Part shown: piece after piece, positions 36,552 to 48,139 of the stretch
How positions within the stretch are numbered: the first letter of the stretch is position 1
Layout of the letters: the number at the start of each line of letters is the position of its first letter
Assembly: GCF_004300825.1 (NCBI RefSeq)
Contig: NZ_CP036250.1
Location: 3,297,001 to 3,361,000, forward strand
Source: Egicoccus halophilus
Lineage (GTDB): Bacteria > Actinomycetota > Nitriliruptoria > Nitriliruptorales > Nitriliruptoraceae
Direction of reading: 5' to 3'
DNA length: 64,000 bases
Position numbers and translations under genes: made by a program
Notes under the pieces: model-generated
What the model was told of the DNA's origin: nothing
Databases searched by the model: none
The model's input: the letters and a program-made list of their open reading frames with translations, nothing else

Positions 36552-37980
36552 GGGTCGGGCGCTGCGTGCCGAAGCCGGTGCGGGTCATCGTCCCCCAGGT
36601 GCGCTCGTCGCGTCGCAACCACCGCCAGGTGCCCTCCAACCGCCAGAACAGCGACAGCTGCCGGAACCACAGCGGCTCCGAGACCGCGGCGACGAGTTGC
36701 CAGACCCGGTCGCGCACCCGCAGCTCCGAGGCCGTGGAGCGGTCCTCGACCGCCAGCGAGCCGATGCTCAACGCCACGCCCCACAGGTAGGCGAGCACGA
36801 AGTACAGCAGCGCGAACTCGACGTCGATCAGCCCGAACGGCAGCCCGATCAGCAGGGCGAGCAGACCGAGCGCCTCGACGATCGGGCCGACCGCCTCGAC
36901 CAGGGTGAAGAACCCCAGCCCGCCGAACGCCATACCGCGGTAGCGCGGACGGAAGATGGCGTCGCGGTGGGTCCACAGGGTGTCGAGCAGGCCACGGTGC
37001 CAACGGATGCGCTGGTTGCGCAGCACCCGGTGGGTCACCGGCGTCTCGGTGTAGGCGACCGGGTCGGGCAGGAACTGCACGCGGTGCGGGCCCCCGGTGT
37101 CGTAGCCGTGTCGCCGCATCCGCACGACCAGCTCGAAGTCCTCACCGATCGAGTCGTGTCGGTAGCCGCCCACGGCAACCGCGGTCGGGCGGTGGAACGC
37201 GCCGAAGGCGCCGGAGATGATGACGTTGCCGCCCAGCCGGTTCCAGCCCAGTCGGCCGATGAAGAACGCGCGGACGTACTCGACGCTCTGCACGCCACCG
37301 AACCAGCGCCGGTCGACGGCCTTGTTGACCACCCGTCCGTCACGCACCTCGTCGCCGTTGATCGGCTGGATGGTGCCGCCGACGGCGACGTTGCCCGAGG
37401 TCTCGAGGAAGGCACGGGCCATGCGCAGCAGCGCGTCGGGGGCGACGATGGTGTCGGCGTCGAGTGCGACGAACAGGTCGCCCGACGCGACCCCGATGCC
37501 GGCGTTGAGCGCGTCGGCCTTGCCGCCGTTGTCCTTGTCGACCACCACCAGGTTGCTGTGGGTGCGCGAACGGTAGACGGTGCGCACCGGGCGGGTGGGC
37601 AGCACCCCCGACGCACTCGGCGCGTAGGGGTCGGGCACCAGTTCGAACGCGTCGACGAGCCGCGGCAGGGTGTCGTCGGGCGAGCCGTCGTTGACGACGA
37701 CCACCTCGAGGTCGGGGTACTCCAGCGTCAGCATGCCCTCGACGGCGTCGACGATGGTGACCGACTCGTTGTAGGCCGGGGCGAGCACCGACAGCCGCGG
37801 TGCGTCGGGGGTGCGGTGCCACCACGACAGGGTGGCCAGGTCGAGCCGACGACGGCGCTGCTTGAGCTCCCGACCGGCCAGCAGCAGCTGCAACGAGTAG
37901 GTCCCGTTGACGAGCAGGAAGTAGACCAACGCCGCGAGCGCGGTCGCGGTCAGGACGGACTCCAGGATCCGGATCGCCAT
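36544..37980 (-). CDS. Processive family 2 glycosyltransferase (BcsA/PgaC-like)
   Basis: 478 residues. One TM helix at ~5-35, then a GT2 domain: LAPAYNESVTIVDA, VNDGS (Asp98), ALDADT (Asp174, Asp176), GEDFEL (Glu280-Asp281) and QRIRW (Q323-W327), followed by about three TM helices. D, DxD, ED and QxxRW together mark polysaccharide synthases such as cellulose, hyaluronan or poly-GlcNAc synthase. No PilZ domain, so any c-di-GMP effect must come through another protein. The ATG overlaps the HEAT gene stop (TGATG). Confidence 0.93.
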   Translation of the reverse strand: MAIRILESVLTATALAALVYFLLVNGTYSLQLLLAGRELKQRRRRLDLATLSWWHRTPDAPRLSVLAPAYNESVTIVDAVEGMLTLEYPDLEVVVVNDGSPDDTLPRLVDAFELVPDPYAPSASGVLPTRPVRTVYRSRTHSNLVVVDKDNGGKADALNAGIGVASGDLFVALDADTIVAPDALLRMARAFLETSGNVAVGGTIQPINGDEVRDGRVVNKAVDRRWFGGVQSVEYVRAFFIGRLGWNRLGGNVIISGAFGAFHRPTAVAVGGYRHDSIGEDFELVVRMRRHGYDTGGPHRVQFLPDPVAYTETPVTHRVLRNQRIRWHRGLLDTLWTHRDAIFRPRYRGMAFGGLGFFTLVEAVGPIVEALGLLALLIGLPFGLIDVEFALLYFVLAYLWGVALSIGSLAVEDRSTASELRVRDRVWQLVAAVSEPLWFRQLSLFWRLEGTWRWLRRDERTWGTMTRTGFGTQRPTRA

Positions 37981-39011
37981 CAGGCCACCGCCTGCTGCAG
38001 CCGTCGCAGCAGCGCGCGTCCGACCGGTCCCGAGCGCACCAGGGTCCGGCGGGCGACCTGGCGCACCTGCCAGGCGGGGTCCTCGGCGAGGGCCAGCAGC
38101 AACGCGCCGGCCGCGGGGTCCCGGCCGGCCACGTCGGCGACGGCGATGCGCACGACCTGCTCGTCGGCGAGGTGACGGCGGGCGAGCAGCGCAGTCTGCT
38201 CGGGAGCGGTCGCGGCCACGGCCCGGATCGCGGCAGCGCGCACCGGCGCGGCGTCCGAGGCGAGGAAGTCGTCGAAGGACAGCGGCACCGATCCGCCGAG
38301 CGCCGCGATGGTGGTCAGGGGGGCGACCGCCGCGAGCGGGTGGGTCTCGGGCCGGCGCGCCAGCTCGAGTGCCCGCTCGAGCACCGCCAGGGGCGGGGGG
38401 TCCGCCTTGACGCACACGTGCTTGGCGGCGACCCGCACCAGGGCGGCGTCGGACACCAGCGCGTCGGCGAGCAGCTCGGTGGCGTCGCGGGACGGACGTC
38501 GTGGCGGCAGGACGACGGGACGCTCCCCCAGCTGTCGGGGCCGGTCCGACAACCACAGCAGCGCGGCCGCACGTACCTCGGGGTGCGGGTCGGCCAGCAC
38601 CTGCAGGTCCGCCGGGTCGTCGCTGGCGACGTGCAGCAGGCGGACCGCCCGCAGCCGGCGCCACCAGTGGCGCGAACGCAGCTCGCGCCGGGCCCGTTGG
38701 TTGACGTCGGCGGCCGCGGCGAGCTCCGCGAGCAGCGCGCGCTCCTCCTCGCCGACGATCCGACCGGCGGCCAGGCACACCTGTTCGGCCACGGCGGGCT
38801 CCGCCTCCCGGATGGCCCGACGTGCGCCGTCGAGGTGGTCGGCGCCGGCGAGCGCGTCGACCACGACGGCCAGCAGGTCGCGCTCGGCCTCGCGGCGGCG
38901 ACCGCCGTGGCGACGCCGCCGCCAGGTGCCCAGCACGAGGTCGAGCGCGCCGAGGAGCACCACGGCCAGCAGCAACAGGGTCGCGACGAGGACGACGTCG
39001 ATCAGCTCCAC
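37980..39011 (-). CDS. Membrane-anchored HEAT-repeat protein
   Basis: 343 residues: a TM helix at ~4-26 (VVLVATLLLLAVVLLGALDLVLG), a basic stop-transfer stretch, then Ala/Leu/Arg-rich helical pairs that read as HEAT repeats to the C-terminus (for instance HPEVRAAALLWLSD, DPAWQVRQVARRTLV). A scaffold for the GT2 enzyme is the likely role, since the two genes overlap. The GTG at 39011 is 2 nt after the regulator's stop. Confidence 0.85.
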   Translation of the reverse strand: MELIDVVLVATLLLLAVVLLGALDLVLGTWRRRRHGGRRREAERDLLAVVVDALAGADHLDGARRAIREAEPAVAEQVCLAAGRIVGEEERALLAELAAAADVNQRARRELRSRHWWRRLRAVRLLHVASDDPADLQVLADPHPEVRAAALLWLSDRPRQLGERPVVLPPRRPSRDATELLADALVSDAALVRVAAKHVCVKADPPPLAVLERALELARRPETHPLAAVAPLTTIAALGGSVPLSFDDFLASDAAPVRAAAIRAVAATAPEQTALLARRHLADEQVVRIAVADVAGRDPAAGALLLALAEDPAWQVRQVARRTLVRSGPVGRALLRRLQQAVA

Positions 39012-39013
39012 GG

Positions 39014-40225
39014 TCAGCTCCGGCTGCGGGCCGCGACGAGCTCGAGCAGCCGGTCGAGGTCGTAGGGCTTGGGCAGGTGGTCGAGGTCGGCCGCGACCGC
39101 CCGGGCGCGCGCCAGCTCGGCGTCGTTGTCGTGCACCGTGGCCAGCACGACCCGCAGCTGGATGAGAGCGCCGGCCGCGGCCAGCCCCTCGAGGACGGCG
39201 AGCCCGTTGAGGCCCGGCAGGTCGATGTCGAGCAGCAGCACGTCGGGCATCGGGTCCCCGGTGCGCAGCTCGCGCAACGCCTCGCCGCCGTGGCCGTAGG
39301 CCAGGACCTCGAGGCCGGCCAGCTCCAGCCGTCGGCGCACCAGCGCCACCAGCACGTCGTCGTCGTCGACGATGGCGACCCGTCCCCCGGCCACGGCGCG
39401 TTGCCCGCGGGCGTCGCGCTCCGGCGCGGTCTCGACGCGTGAGCGGGCGCCGTCCTCCAGTTCGGCGGCGACCTGGCACAGCAGCACCGCGTCGGCGATC
39501 CGCAGCGCCCGCGGCTCGAGCAGCAGCTGCTCGGCCCGGCGCCCCGGTGCGGCGAGGTCGAGCTCGCCGAGCGCACCGGCCAGACCGATGCTGCGGTGGG
39601 CGGCGACCCGGGCCTGCTCGCGCAGCTGGTCGTCGAGGTCACCGCACAGCACCGCCGCGCCGGCGTCCCCGATCATCCGCGCACGAACTTCGAGTTCCTG
39701 CAGGCCACGCTGTCGCAGGCAGACCGCCTCCGGTGCGGCCGCGGTCTCAGGGCTCGCGGACGCGACGGGCGCAGCGGGCGGGTCGGGCGCAGCGGGCCGG
39801 TCGTGGACGTCGGTCGCGTCGGCCGGGTCCGGCGCCGCGGCGGCCGTGGACCAGGTGGCGGGCGTGGGTGCGTCGGCACCGGCCGGGTCGGCCAGCAGCT
39901 CGCGCAGCTGGACACCGAGGTGGACGGCGTCGAGTGGCTTGCGCAGGCGACCGACGACCTGCGGGTGGACGACCGCGTCGGGCCGCACCGAGCAGACCAC
40001 GACCGGCAGCGAGCAGGTGACCGGGTCGGCCGCGAGCGCCGCGAGCACGTCGTCCGCCGTCCCGTCGAGCAGGGCGCCGTCGGTGACCACCGCCTCGACC
40101 GCACGCGCGTGACCGACCACGCCCTCGACGCGGTCGGTCAGCGACACCTCGAAGCCGGCCTGCCCGAGCACGAGACGCAACAGGGCGGCGAGGTCGAGGT
40201 CGTCCTCCACGAGCAACAGCCGCAC
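39014..40225 (-). CDS. REC-Hpt-REC multidomain response regulator
   Basis: 403 residues. First receiver at 1-115 (LLLVEDD, Asp49 as probable phosphate acceptor, Lys96-Pro), Ala/Pro-rich linker at 118-165, a helical Hpt-like domain at ~175-258 with His210 in AHRSIGLAGALG, then a second receiver at 281-400 (VAIVDDDD, Asp333 in LLDIDLPG, Lys386-Pro). No DNA-binding or GGDEF output domain, so it looks like a phosphorelay hub. AGGAGA lies 5 nt before the GTG. No histidine kinase is encoded nearby. Confidence 0.85.
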   Translation of the reverse strand: MRLLLVEDDLDLAALLRLVLGQAGFEVSLTDRVEGVVGHARAVEAVVTDGALLDGTADDVLAALAADPVTCSLPVVVCSVRPDAVVHPQVVGRLRKPLDAVHLGVQLRELLADPAGADAPTPATWSTAAAAPDPADATDVHDRPAAPDPPAAPVASASPETAAAPEAVCLRQRGLQELEVRARMIGDAGAAVLCGDLDDQLREQARVAAHRSIGLAGALGELDLAAPGRRAEQLLLEPRALRIADAVLLCQVAAELEDGARSRVETAPERDARGQRAVAGGRVAIVDDDDVLVALVRRRLELAGLEVLAYGHGGEALRELRTGDPMPDVLLLDIDLPGLNGLAVLEGLAAAGALIQLRVVLATVHDNDAELARARAVAADLDHLPKPYDLDRLLELVAARSRS

Positions 40226-40296
40226 GGAGCTCTCCTGGTCGTGCCCTCGAGGACGCCTCGGGTCGAGGCCGGGTGGCCGGGTGGATCGTTCGTCGG

Positions 40297-40335
40297 CAGC
40301 ACGTGCTGACAAGATCGGCACCGGCGTCTTACGGT
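40297..40335 (+). promoter_or_regulatory. Predicted pncB promoter with overlapping palindrome (candidate NrtR operator)
   Basis: CTGACA (40306-40311), 18-bp spacer and TACGGT (40330-40335) form a plausible promoter reading into pncB. The perfect palindrome CAGCACGTGCTG (40297-40308) overlaps the -35. As the operon ends with nrtR, this is a good candidate for its binding site. The remaining bases between the regulator gene and pncB show no gene. Confidence 0.5.
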
Positions 40336-40422
40336 CGAGGCCTTCGTCCGCTCCCCGCTCGATCCGTCCCCGCCCGTCCTTCCCGGCGCCCCACGACCGG
40401 CGGCGCCGACGTGAGGTGGTCC

Positions 40423-41760
40423 GTGACCCACACCGCTCCGTCGACCGCACTGCTGACCGACCGGTACGAGCTCACGATGCTCGACGCCGCGCTGCGCGAC
40501 GGCCGCGGCGAGCACCCGTCCGTCTTCGAGGTCTTCGCCCGCCGGCTGCCGGCCGGACGCCGCTACGGCGTGGTCGCCGGAACCGGCCGGCTGCTGGACG
40601 CGCTGGTCGACTTCCGCTTCGACGACGACGTGCTCGGCTGGCTCGACGACGCCGGGGTCGTCTCCGAACCGACGTTGGCCTGGTTGGCCGGCTACCGCTT
40701 CGGCGGGAGCATCTCCGGGTACGGCGAGGGCGAGGTGTACCTGCCGGGTTCGCCCGTGCTGACGGTGCACGGCACCTTCGCCGAGGCCGTGGTCGTCGAG
40801 ACCCTGGTGCTCTCGGTGCTCAACCACGACAGCGCGGTGGCGTCGGCGGCGGCCCGCATGGTCACCGCCGCCGGGGGCCGCACCCTGTTCGAGTTCGGCG
40901 GTCGTCGCGCGCACGAGCAGGCGGCGGTCGCCGCGGCGCGGGCGGCCTACCTCGCCGGCTTCACCGGGACGTCGAACCTGGAGGCCGGCCGTCGCCATGG
41001 CCTGCCGACCCTGGGGACCTCGGCCCACGCCTTCACGCTGCTGCACGACGACGAGGCCGCGGCGTTCGCCGCGCAAGTCGCCGCGCTGGGACCCGGGACG
41101 ACGCTGCTCGTGGACACCTACGACACCGAGCAGGGCCTGCGCACGGCGCTGCGGGTGGCCGGGACGGACCTCGGCGCGGTCCGCATCGACTCGGGCGACC
41201 TCGCCGCCGAGGCCAGGCGCGCCCGGGCGCTGCTCGACGAGGCCGGCGCCACCCGGACCCGGATCGTGCTCTCCGGCGACCTCGACGAACATTCCTTGGC
41301 AGCGCTGGCCGACGCGCCCGCGGACGCCTACGGCGTGGGCACCTCGGTGGTCACCGGCTCGGGGGCGCCGACGGCAGGGCTCGTCTACAAGCTGGTCGCC
41401 CGTGCCGAGCGCCCCGGAGGGATCTGCCGGCCGGTCGCCAAGGCGGGCGGCGACAAGGCGACCCGAGGGGGACGCAAGGCCGCCTGGCGCCGTCGCCGGG
41501 ACGGTCGTGCCGTCGCCGAGGTGATCCGCCCCTTCACCGCCCCACCCCCGTCGGGGGACGTCCGCCCGCTGCAGCGGCCGCTGGTCGTCGACGGGGAGCG
41601 GGTCGAGCCCGACGACCTGGGCGCGGCGCAGGAGCGCCTGCGGGCCGCACTCGCCGAGCTCGGCTCGGACGCGACGGCGCTCCCCGACGGACCGGTGGCG
41701 ATACCGACCGAGTTCGACGACGATCCCGAGGCCCGCCTCGACCCGAAGGCCTGCTCATGA
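40423..41760 (+). CDS. pncB: Nicotinate phosphoribosyltransferase
   Basis: Salvages nicotinate to nicotinate mononucleotide (EC 6.3.4.21). 445 residues: LLTDRYELTMLDAALRDG at the N-terminus, GTSNLEAGRRHGLPTLGTSAHAF, LLVDTYDTEQGL, VRIDSGDL and GVGTSVVTGSG for the phosphate site. GAGG lies 6 nt before the GTG at 40423; an alternative GTG at 40411 would add four residues. First gene of pncB-pncA-nrtR; its stop overlaps the pncA start (ATGA). Confidence 0.96.
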   Translation: MTHTAPSTALLTDRYELTMLDAALRDGRGEHPSVFEVFARRLPAGRRYGVVAGTGRLLDALVDFRFDDDVLGWLDDAGVVSEPTLAWLAGYRFGGSISGYGEGEVYLPGSPVLTVHGTFAEAVVVETLVLSVLNHDSAVASAAARMVTAAGGRTLFEFGGRRAHEQAAVAAARAAYLAGFTGTSNLEAGRRHGLPTLGTSAHAFTLLHDDEAAAFAAQVAALGPGTTLLVDTYDTEQGLRTALRVAGTDLGAVRIDSGDLAAEARRARALLDEAGATRTRIVLSGDLDEHSLAALADAPADAYGVGTSVVTGSGAPTAGLVYKLVARAERPGGICRPVAKAGGDKATRGGRKAAWRRRRDGRAVAEVIRPFTAPPPSGDVRPLQRPLVVDGERVEPDDLGAAQERLRAALAELGSDATALPDGPVAIPTEFDDDPEARLDPKACS

Positions 41761-42350
41761 GCGACCGTTTCGATCCGACGACCGCCCTCGTGGTGGTCGA
41801 CGTCCAGAACGACTTCGCCGATCCCGACGGGGGTCTCTACGTCGAGGGCGGTGAGCAGGTCGTCGACGTCGTCAACGCCCAGATCGACGCCGCCCGGTCC
41901 GCCGGCGCGTTCGTGGTCTACACCCAGGACTGGCATCCCGACACCACCCCGCACTTCGCCAAGGACGGCGGGGTGTGGCCGACCCACTGCGTGCAGGGCA
42001 CCTGGGGTGCCGAGCTGCACCCCGAGCTCCGGGTCGACGGGCCGGTCGTGCGCAAGGGCGTCGACGGCGGCGACGGCTACTCGGGCTTCAGCGTCCGCGA
42101 CCCGATCAGCGGCGAGGAGTCGGCGACCGAGCTGGGCCGGCTCCTCGACGAGGCCGGCGTGCGCCGGGTGGTGGTCACCGGCCTGGCCGGCGACGTGTGC
42201 GTCAAGGCGACCGCGCTCGACGCCTCCCGCCTCGGTTACGAGGTCGTCTACCCGCTGGCGGCCACCCGGTTCGTCGAGGTCGCGCCCGGCGACGCCGACC
42301 GCGCCCTGGCCGAGCTGCGCGACGCCGGCGTCGAGGTCGTCGCGGCGTGA
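41757..42350 (+). CDS. pncA: Nicotinamidase
   Basis: Hydrolyses nicotinamide to nicotinate, feeding pncB. 197 residues with the catalytic triad Asp15 (VVDVQNDF), Lys100 (VVRKGVD) and Cys148 (GDVCVKATALDA), and metal ligands in DWHPDTTPHF (Asp58, His60, His66). The ATG overlaps the pncB stop and its own stop overlaps nrtR. Confidence 0.96.
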   Translation: MSDRFDPTTALVVVDVQNDFADPDGGLYVEGGEQVVDVVNAQIDAARSAGAFVVYTQDWHPDTTPHFAKDGGVWPTHCVQGTWGAELHPELRVDGPVVRKGVDGGDGYSGFSVRDPISGEESATELGRLLDEAGVRRVVVTGLAGDVCVKATALDASRLGYEVVYPLAATRFVEVAPGDADRALAELRDAGVEVVAA

Positions 42351-43087
42351 GCCGTGATCGCTCCCCGGCGCCGGGCACCGCCGCGACCGCGCCGGTGTCC
42401 ACCTGCGCCGTCGCGGTCGACGTCGCGCTGCTGACCGTGCGGGAGGGACGACTGCAACTGCTGCTCGTGCATCCCGACGCGGGTCCCTACACCAGCCAGT
42501 GGGCCCTGCCGGGACGTCGGGTCCGCGACGACGAGAGCCTCGACGACACCGCCCACCGCGCGTTGCGCGAGCTGGCGGGACTGCGGGCTCCCGACGCCCG
42601 CCTCGAACAGCTGCGGACCTACGGCGATCCGTCCCGCGACCCACGCGGCCGGGTCGTGTCGGTCGCCTACCTCGCCCTGACGCCGACGGTCGAGTCGGTC
42701 GTCGACGGCGGCCCGCTGGCGGACGGGCGGGCCGCGTTCTTCGACGTCGGCGCGCTCGCGGGCGGCGGCGGTCCGCCGCTCGCCTACGACCACGACCGCA
42801 TCGTGCCCGACGCGATCGAGCGGGCCCGCTCCAAGCTCGAGTACACCGCGTTGGCCACGGCGTTCGTCGCCGAGCCGTTCACCCTCGGCGAGCTGCGCCG
42901 GGTGTACGAGGCGGTGTGGGGCGTGGACCTCGACGCCGCGAACTTCCGGCGCAAGGTGGTGTCGGCCCGCGACTTCGTGGTCGAGGTCGAAGGCACCGCC
43001 GCTCCCGGCCCCGAGGGCGGCCGTCCGGCGAAGCGCTACCGCCGCGGACGTGCCAGCCGCCTGCACCCGGCCATGCTGCGGCCCTGA
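42347..43087 (+). CDS. nrtR: NrtR-type NUDIX transcriptional regulator of NAD metabolism
   Basis: 246 residues: a NUDIX-fold sensor domain at ~15-165 and a C-terminal winged helix at ~180-240 (AEPFTLGELRRVYEAVWGVDLDAANFRRKV). The NUDIX box reads G-R-R-V-R-D-D-E-S with RELAGL, lacking the catalytic Glu pair, as expected for a regulator sensing ADP-ribose or NAD derivatives. The GTG start overlaps the pncA stop. It probably represses this operon through the palindrome before pncB. Confidence 0.92.
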   Translation: MSRDRSPAPGTAATAPVSTCAVAVDVALLTVREGRLQLLLVHPDAGPYTSQWALPGRRVRDDESLDDTAHRALRELAGLRAPDARLEQLRTYGDPSRDPRGRVVSVAYLALTPTVESVVDGGPLADGRAAFFDVGALAGGGGPPLAYDHDRIVPDAIERARSKLEYTALATAFVAEPFTLGELRRVYEAVWGVDLDAANFRRKVVSARDFVVEVEGTAAPGPEGGRPAKRYRRGRASRLHPAMLRP

Positions 43088-43118
43088 CCCGCCCGGCCCG
43101 ACGCCCGCCCGACCGCGG

Positions 43119-44870
43119 TCACTCGAGCAGGCGGTCGCTGGCGTCGACCGCCTCGGCCGGTCGGGCCCAGTCGGCGAGGTGGTCGGGTACCTCGACCCGG
43201 GGCTGGGACGAGCATGCGAGCTCGCCCGCGTCGTCGAGGCGCACCAGGTAGTTGACCAACTGGTGCTCGTCGTCGCGGTCGGGATGGTCCTCGCGCTGCT
43301 GCGCACCACGGGTCTCGCGCCGTTGCTTCGCGCACTGCGCCGTCGCCAGGGCCGAGACGATCGAACCGCGCAGGTCGAGGACCCCGGCGAGGTCCTGGTG
43401 GCCCTGGCTGTCGGGCTGGACGTCCAGGGACGGGATCAGCTCCCGCAGGGTGAGGAGGCGCTCGACACCGGCGTCGAGACCCTGCTCGTCGCGTACGACA
43501 CCGACGTGTTCCCACATGATGTCGCGCAGCTCACGCTGCCCGACCCGCACCACCTCGTCCCCCTCGTGGACGAACGCGTCGAGTTCCTCGAGCGCGGCGG
43601 TGACGGCCGGCTTGGACCGCAGCTGGACCGACAGCTCGTCGGAGTGGACGGCAGCGGCCTCGCCGGCACGCCGGCCGAACACGACCGTCTCGGTCAGCGA
43701 GTTGCCACCGAGCCGGTTGGCACCGTGCAGCCCACCGGTGATCTCGCCCGCAGCGAACAGTCCGTCAACGCCACTCGCCCCGGTCGCCGGGTCGACGTGC
43801 ACGCCACCCATCGAGTAGTGCGCGGTCGGTGCCACCTCGATGGGCTGCTCGGCGATGTCGAGCATCTGGGCCTCGATCAGCTGCCGGTGCATGCGCGGCA
43901 GCTTCTCGCGGATGGTGGCGCGGTCGAGGTGACTGATGTCGAGGAACACGCCGCCGTTGGGCCCACCGCGGCCCTCGCGGATCTCGGTGTAGTTGGCCAG
44001 CGCGACCCGGTCGCGGGTGGACAGCTCCAGGCGTTCGGGGTCGTAGCGTTCCATGAAGCGCTCGCCGTCGGCGTTCTTCAGGTGGCCGCCCTCGCCCCGC
44101 ACGGCCTCGGTGACCAACTGCCCGGCCCACTCCTCGGGATGGGTCATGCCGGTCGGGTGGAACTGCACCAGTTCGAGGTCGACGAGCTCGGCGCCCGCGG
44201 CCAGTGCCAGGTACATCGCGTCGCCGTTGTTCTCGTCGCGCCGCGAGGAGGAACGGCGCCACAGACGGGTGTGGCCGCCGCCGGCGAGCACGACGGCGTC
44301 GGCGAGGTGCACGACCCGCTCCCCCGACGACAGGTCGAAGGTCAGCGCGCCGAAGCAGGTGCCCTCGGTGACCAGTAGGGAACTGACGTAGGTGCGCTCG
44401 ACGATGGGAATGCCACGCTCGCGGACCTGCTCGTGGAGGGTCTCGAGCATCGCCCGGCCGGTCCAGTCACCGGCGTAGCAGGTGCGCCGGTAGCGGTGGG
44501 CTCCGAAGTAGCGCTGGTCGAGCTCGCCCCCGTCCGTGCGGGCGAACGGCATGCCCCACTCGGCCAGCTCTCGGATGCGCTCGGGCGCCTCCTCGACCAG
44601 CAGCTCGACCTTGCGCGGATCGGCCAGGTGGTAGCCCTCGTTCCAGGTGTCGACGAAGTGCCAGCGTGGCGTGTCCTCGGGGTCGACGGTGCCCAGTGCG
44701 GCGTTGATGCCGCCCGCGGCCAGCACGGTGTGGGCGTCGGTGCGCAACCGTTTGCCGACGATCGTGACCTCACGTCCGGCGTCGTGGGCGGCGATGGCGG
44801 CCCGCAGGCCGGCCCCGCCCGAACCGATCACGAGGACGTTGGTCACGGTCGTGCGGTGGTCGCGTCGCAT
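43119..44870 (-). CDS. FAD-dependent SdhA/FrdA/L-aspartate oxidase-family flavoprotein
   Basis: 583 residues. FAD motif VIGSGGAGLRAAIAA at 14-28, His47 in DAHTVLAAGGINAALG where SdhA/FrdA attach FAD covalently, QFHPTGM and HYSMGGV active-site segments, and a C-terminal helical domain with LRELIPSLDV. No iron-sulfur or membrane subunit lies nearby, so it may be soluble. It converges on the NAD salvage operon (31-nt gap). The choice between fumarate reductase-like and aspartate oxidase-like is open: His47 favours the former, context the latter. GGAG precedes the ATG. Confidence 0.85.
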   Translation of the reverse strand: MRRDHRTTVTNVLVIGSGGAGLRAAIAAHDAGREVTIVGKRLRTDAHTVLAAGGINAALGTVDPEDTPRWHFVDTWNEGYHLADPRKVELLVEEAPERIRELAEWGMPFARTDGGELDQRYFGAHRYRRTCYAGDWTGRAMLETLHEQVRERGIPIVERTYVSSLLVTEGTCFGALTFDLSSGERVVHLADAVVLAGGGHTRLWRRSSSRRDENNGDAMYLALAAGAELVDLELVQFHPTGMTHPEEWAGQLVTEAVRGEGGHLKNADGERFMERYDPERLELSTRDRVALANYTEIREGRGGPNGGVFLDISHLDRATIREKLPRMHRQLIEAQMLDIAEQPIEVAPTAHYSMGGVHVDPATGASGVDGLFAAGEITGGLHGANRLGGNSLTETVVFGRRAGEAAAVHSDELSVQLRSKPAVTAALEELDAFVHEGDEVVRVGQRELRDIMWEHVGVVRDEQGLDAGVERLLTLRELIPSLDVQPDSQGHQDLAGVLDLRGSIVSALATAQCAKQRRETRGAQQREDHPDRDDEHQLVNYLVRLDDAGELACSSQPRVEVPDHLADWARPAEAVDASDRLLE

Positions 44871-44993
44871 GGCTGCTCCGTCGGGTCGGCACGGCCAACG
44901 TGACCGACGTTCGTCACCGACGCCGGCACCGGCCCACCCGGCCGGACAACGCCCGTCGGCCACCGCGCACCACCCGTCCGGCCGCCCGAACGC

Positions 44994-47992
<2,999 letters not shown>

Positions 47993-48139
47993 GCGGGCTC
48001 CTCCAGGACGCCGGCGCGACGTGCCGTGCCCGTCGCCGACGAGATCGGGTGCGCGCCACGCTAGAGCCTCGGCACGGTCCGCCTCCCCCGACCTATGGTC
48101 GTCCTGATCGTCCTGGTGCCTTCCCCGAGGTCTGCGTCC

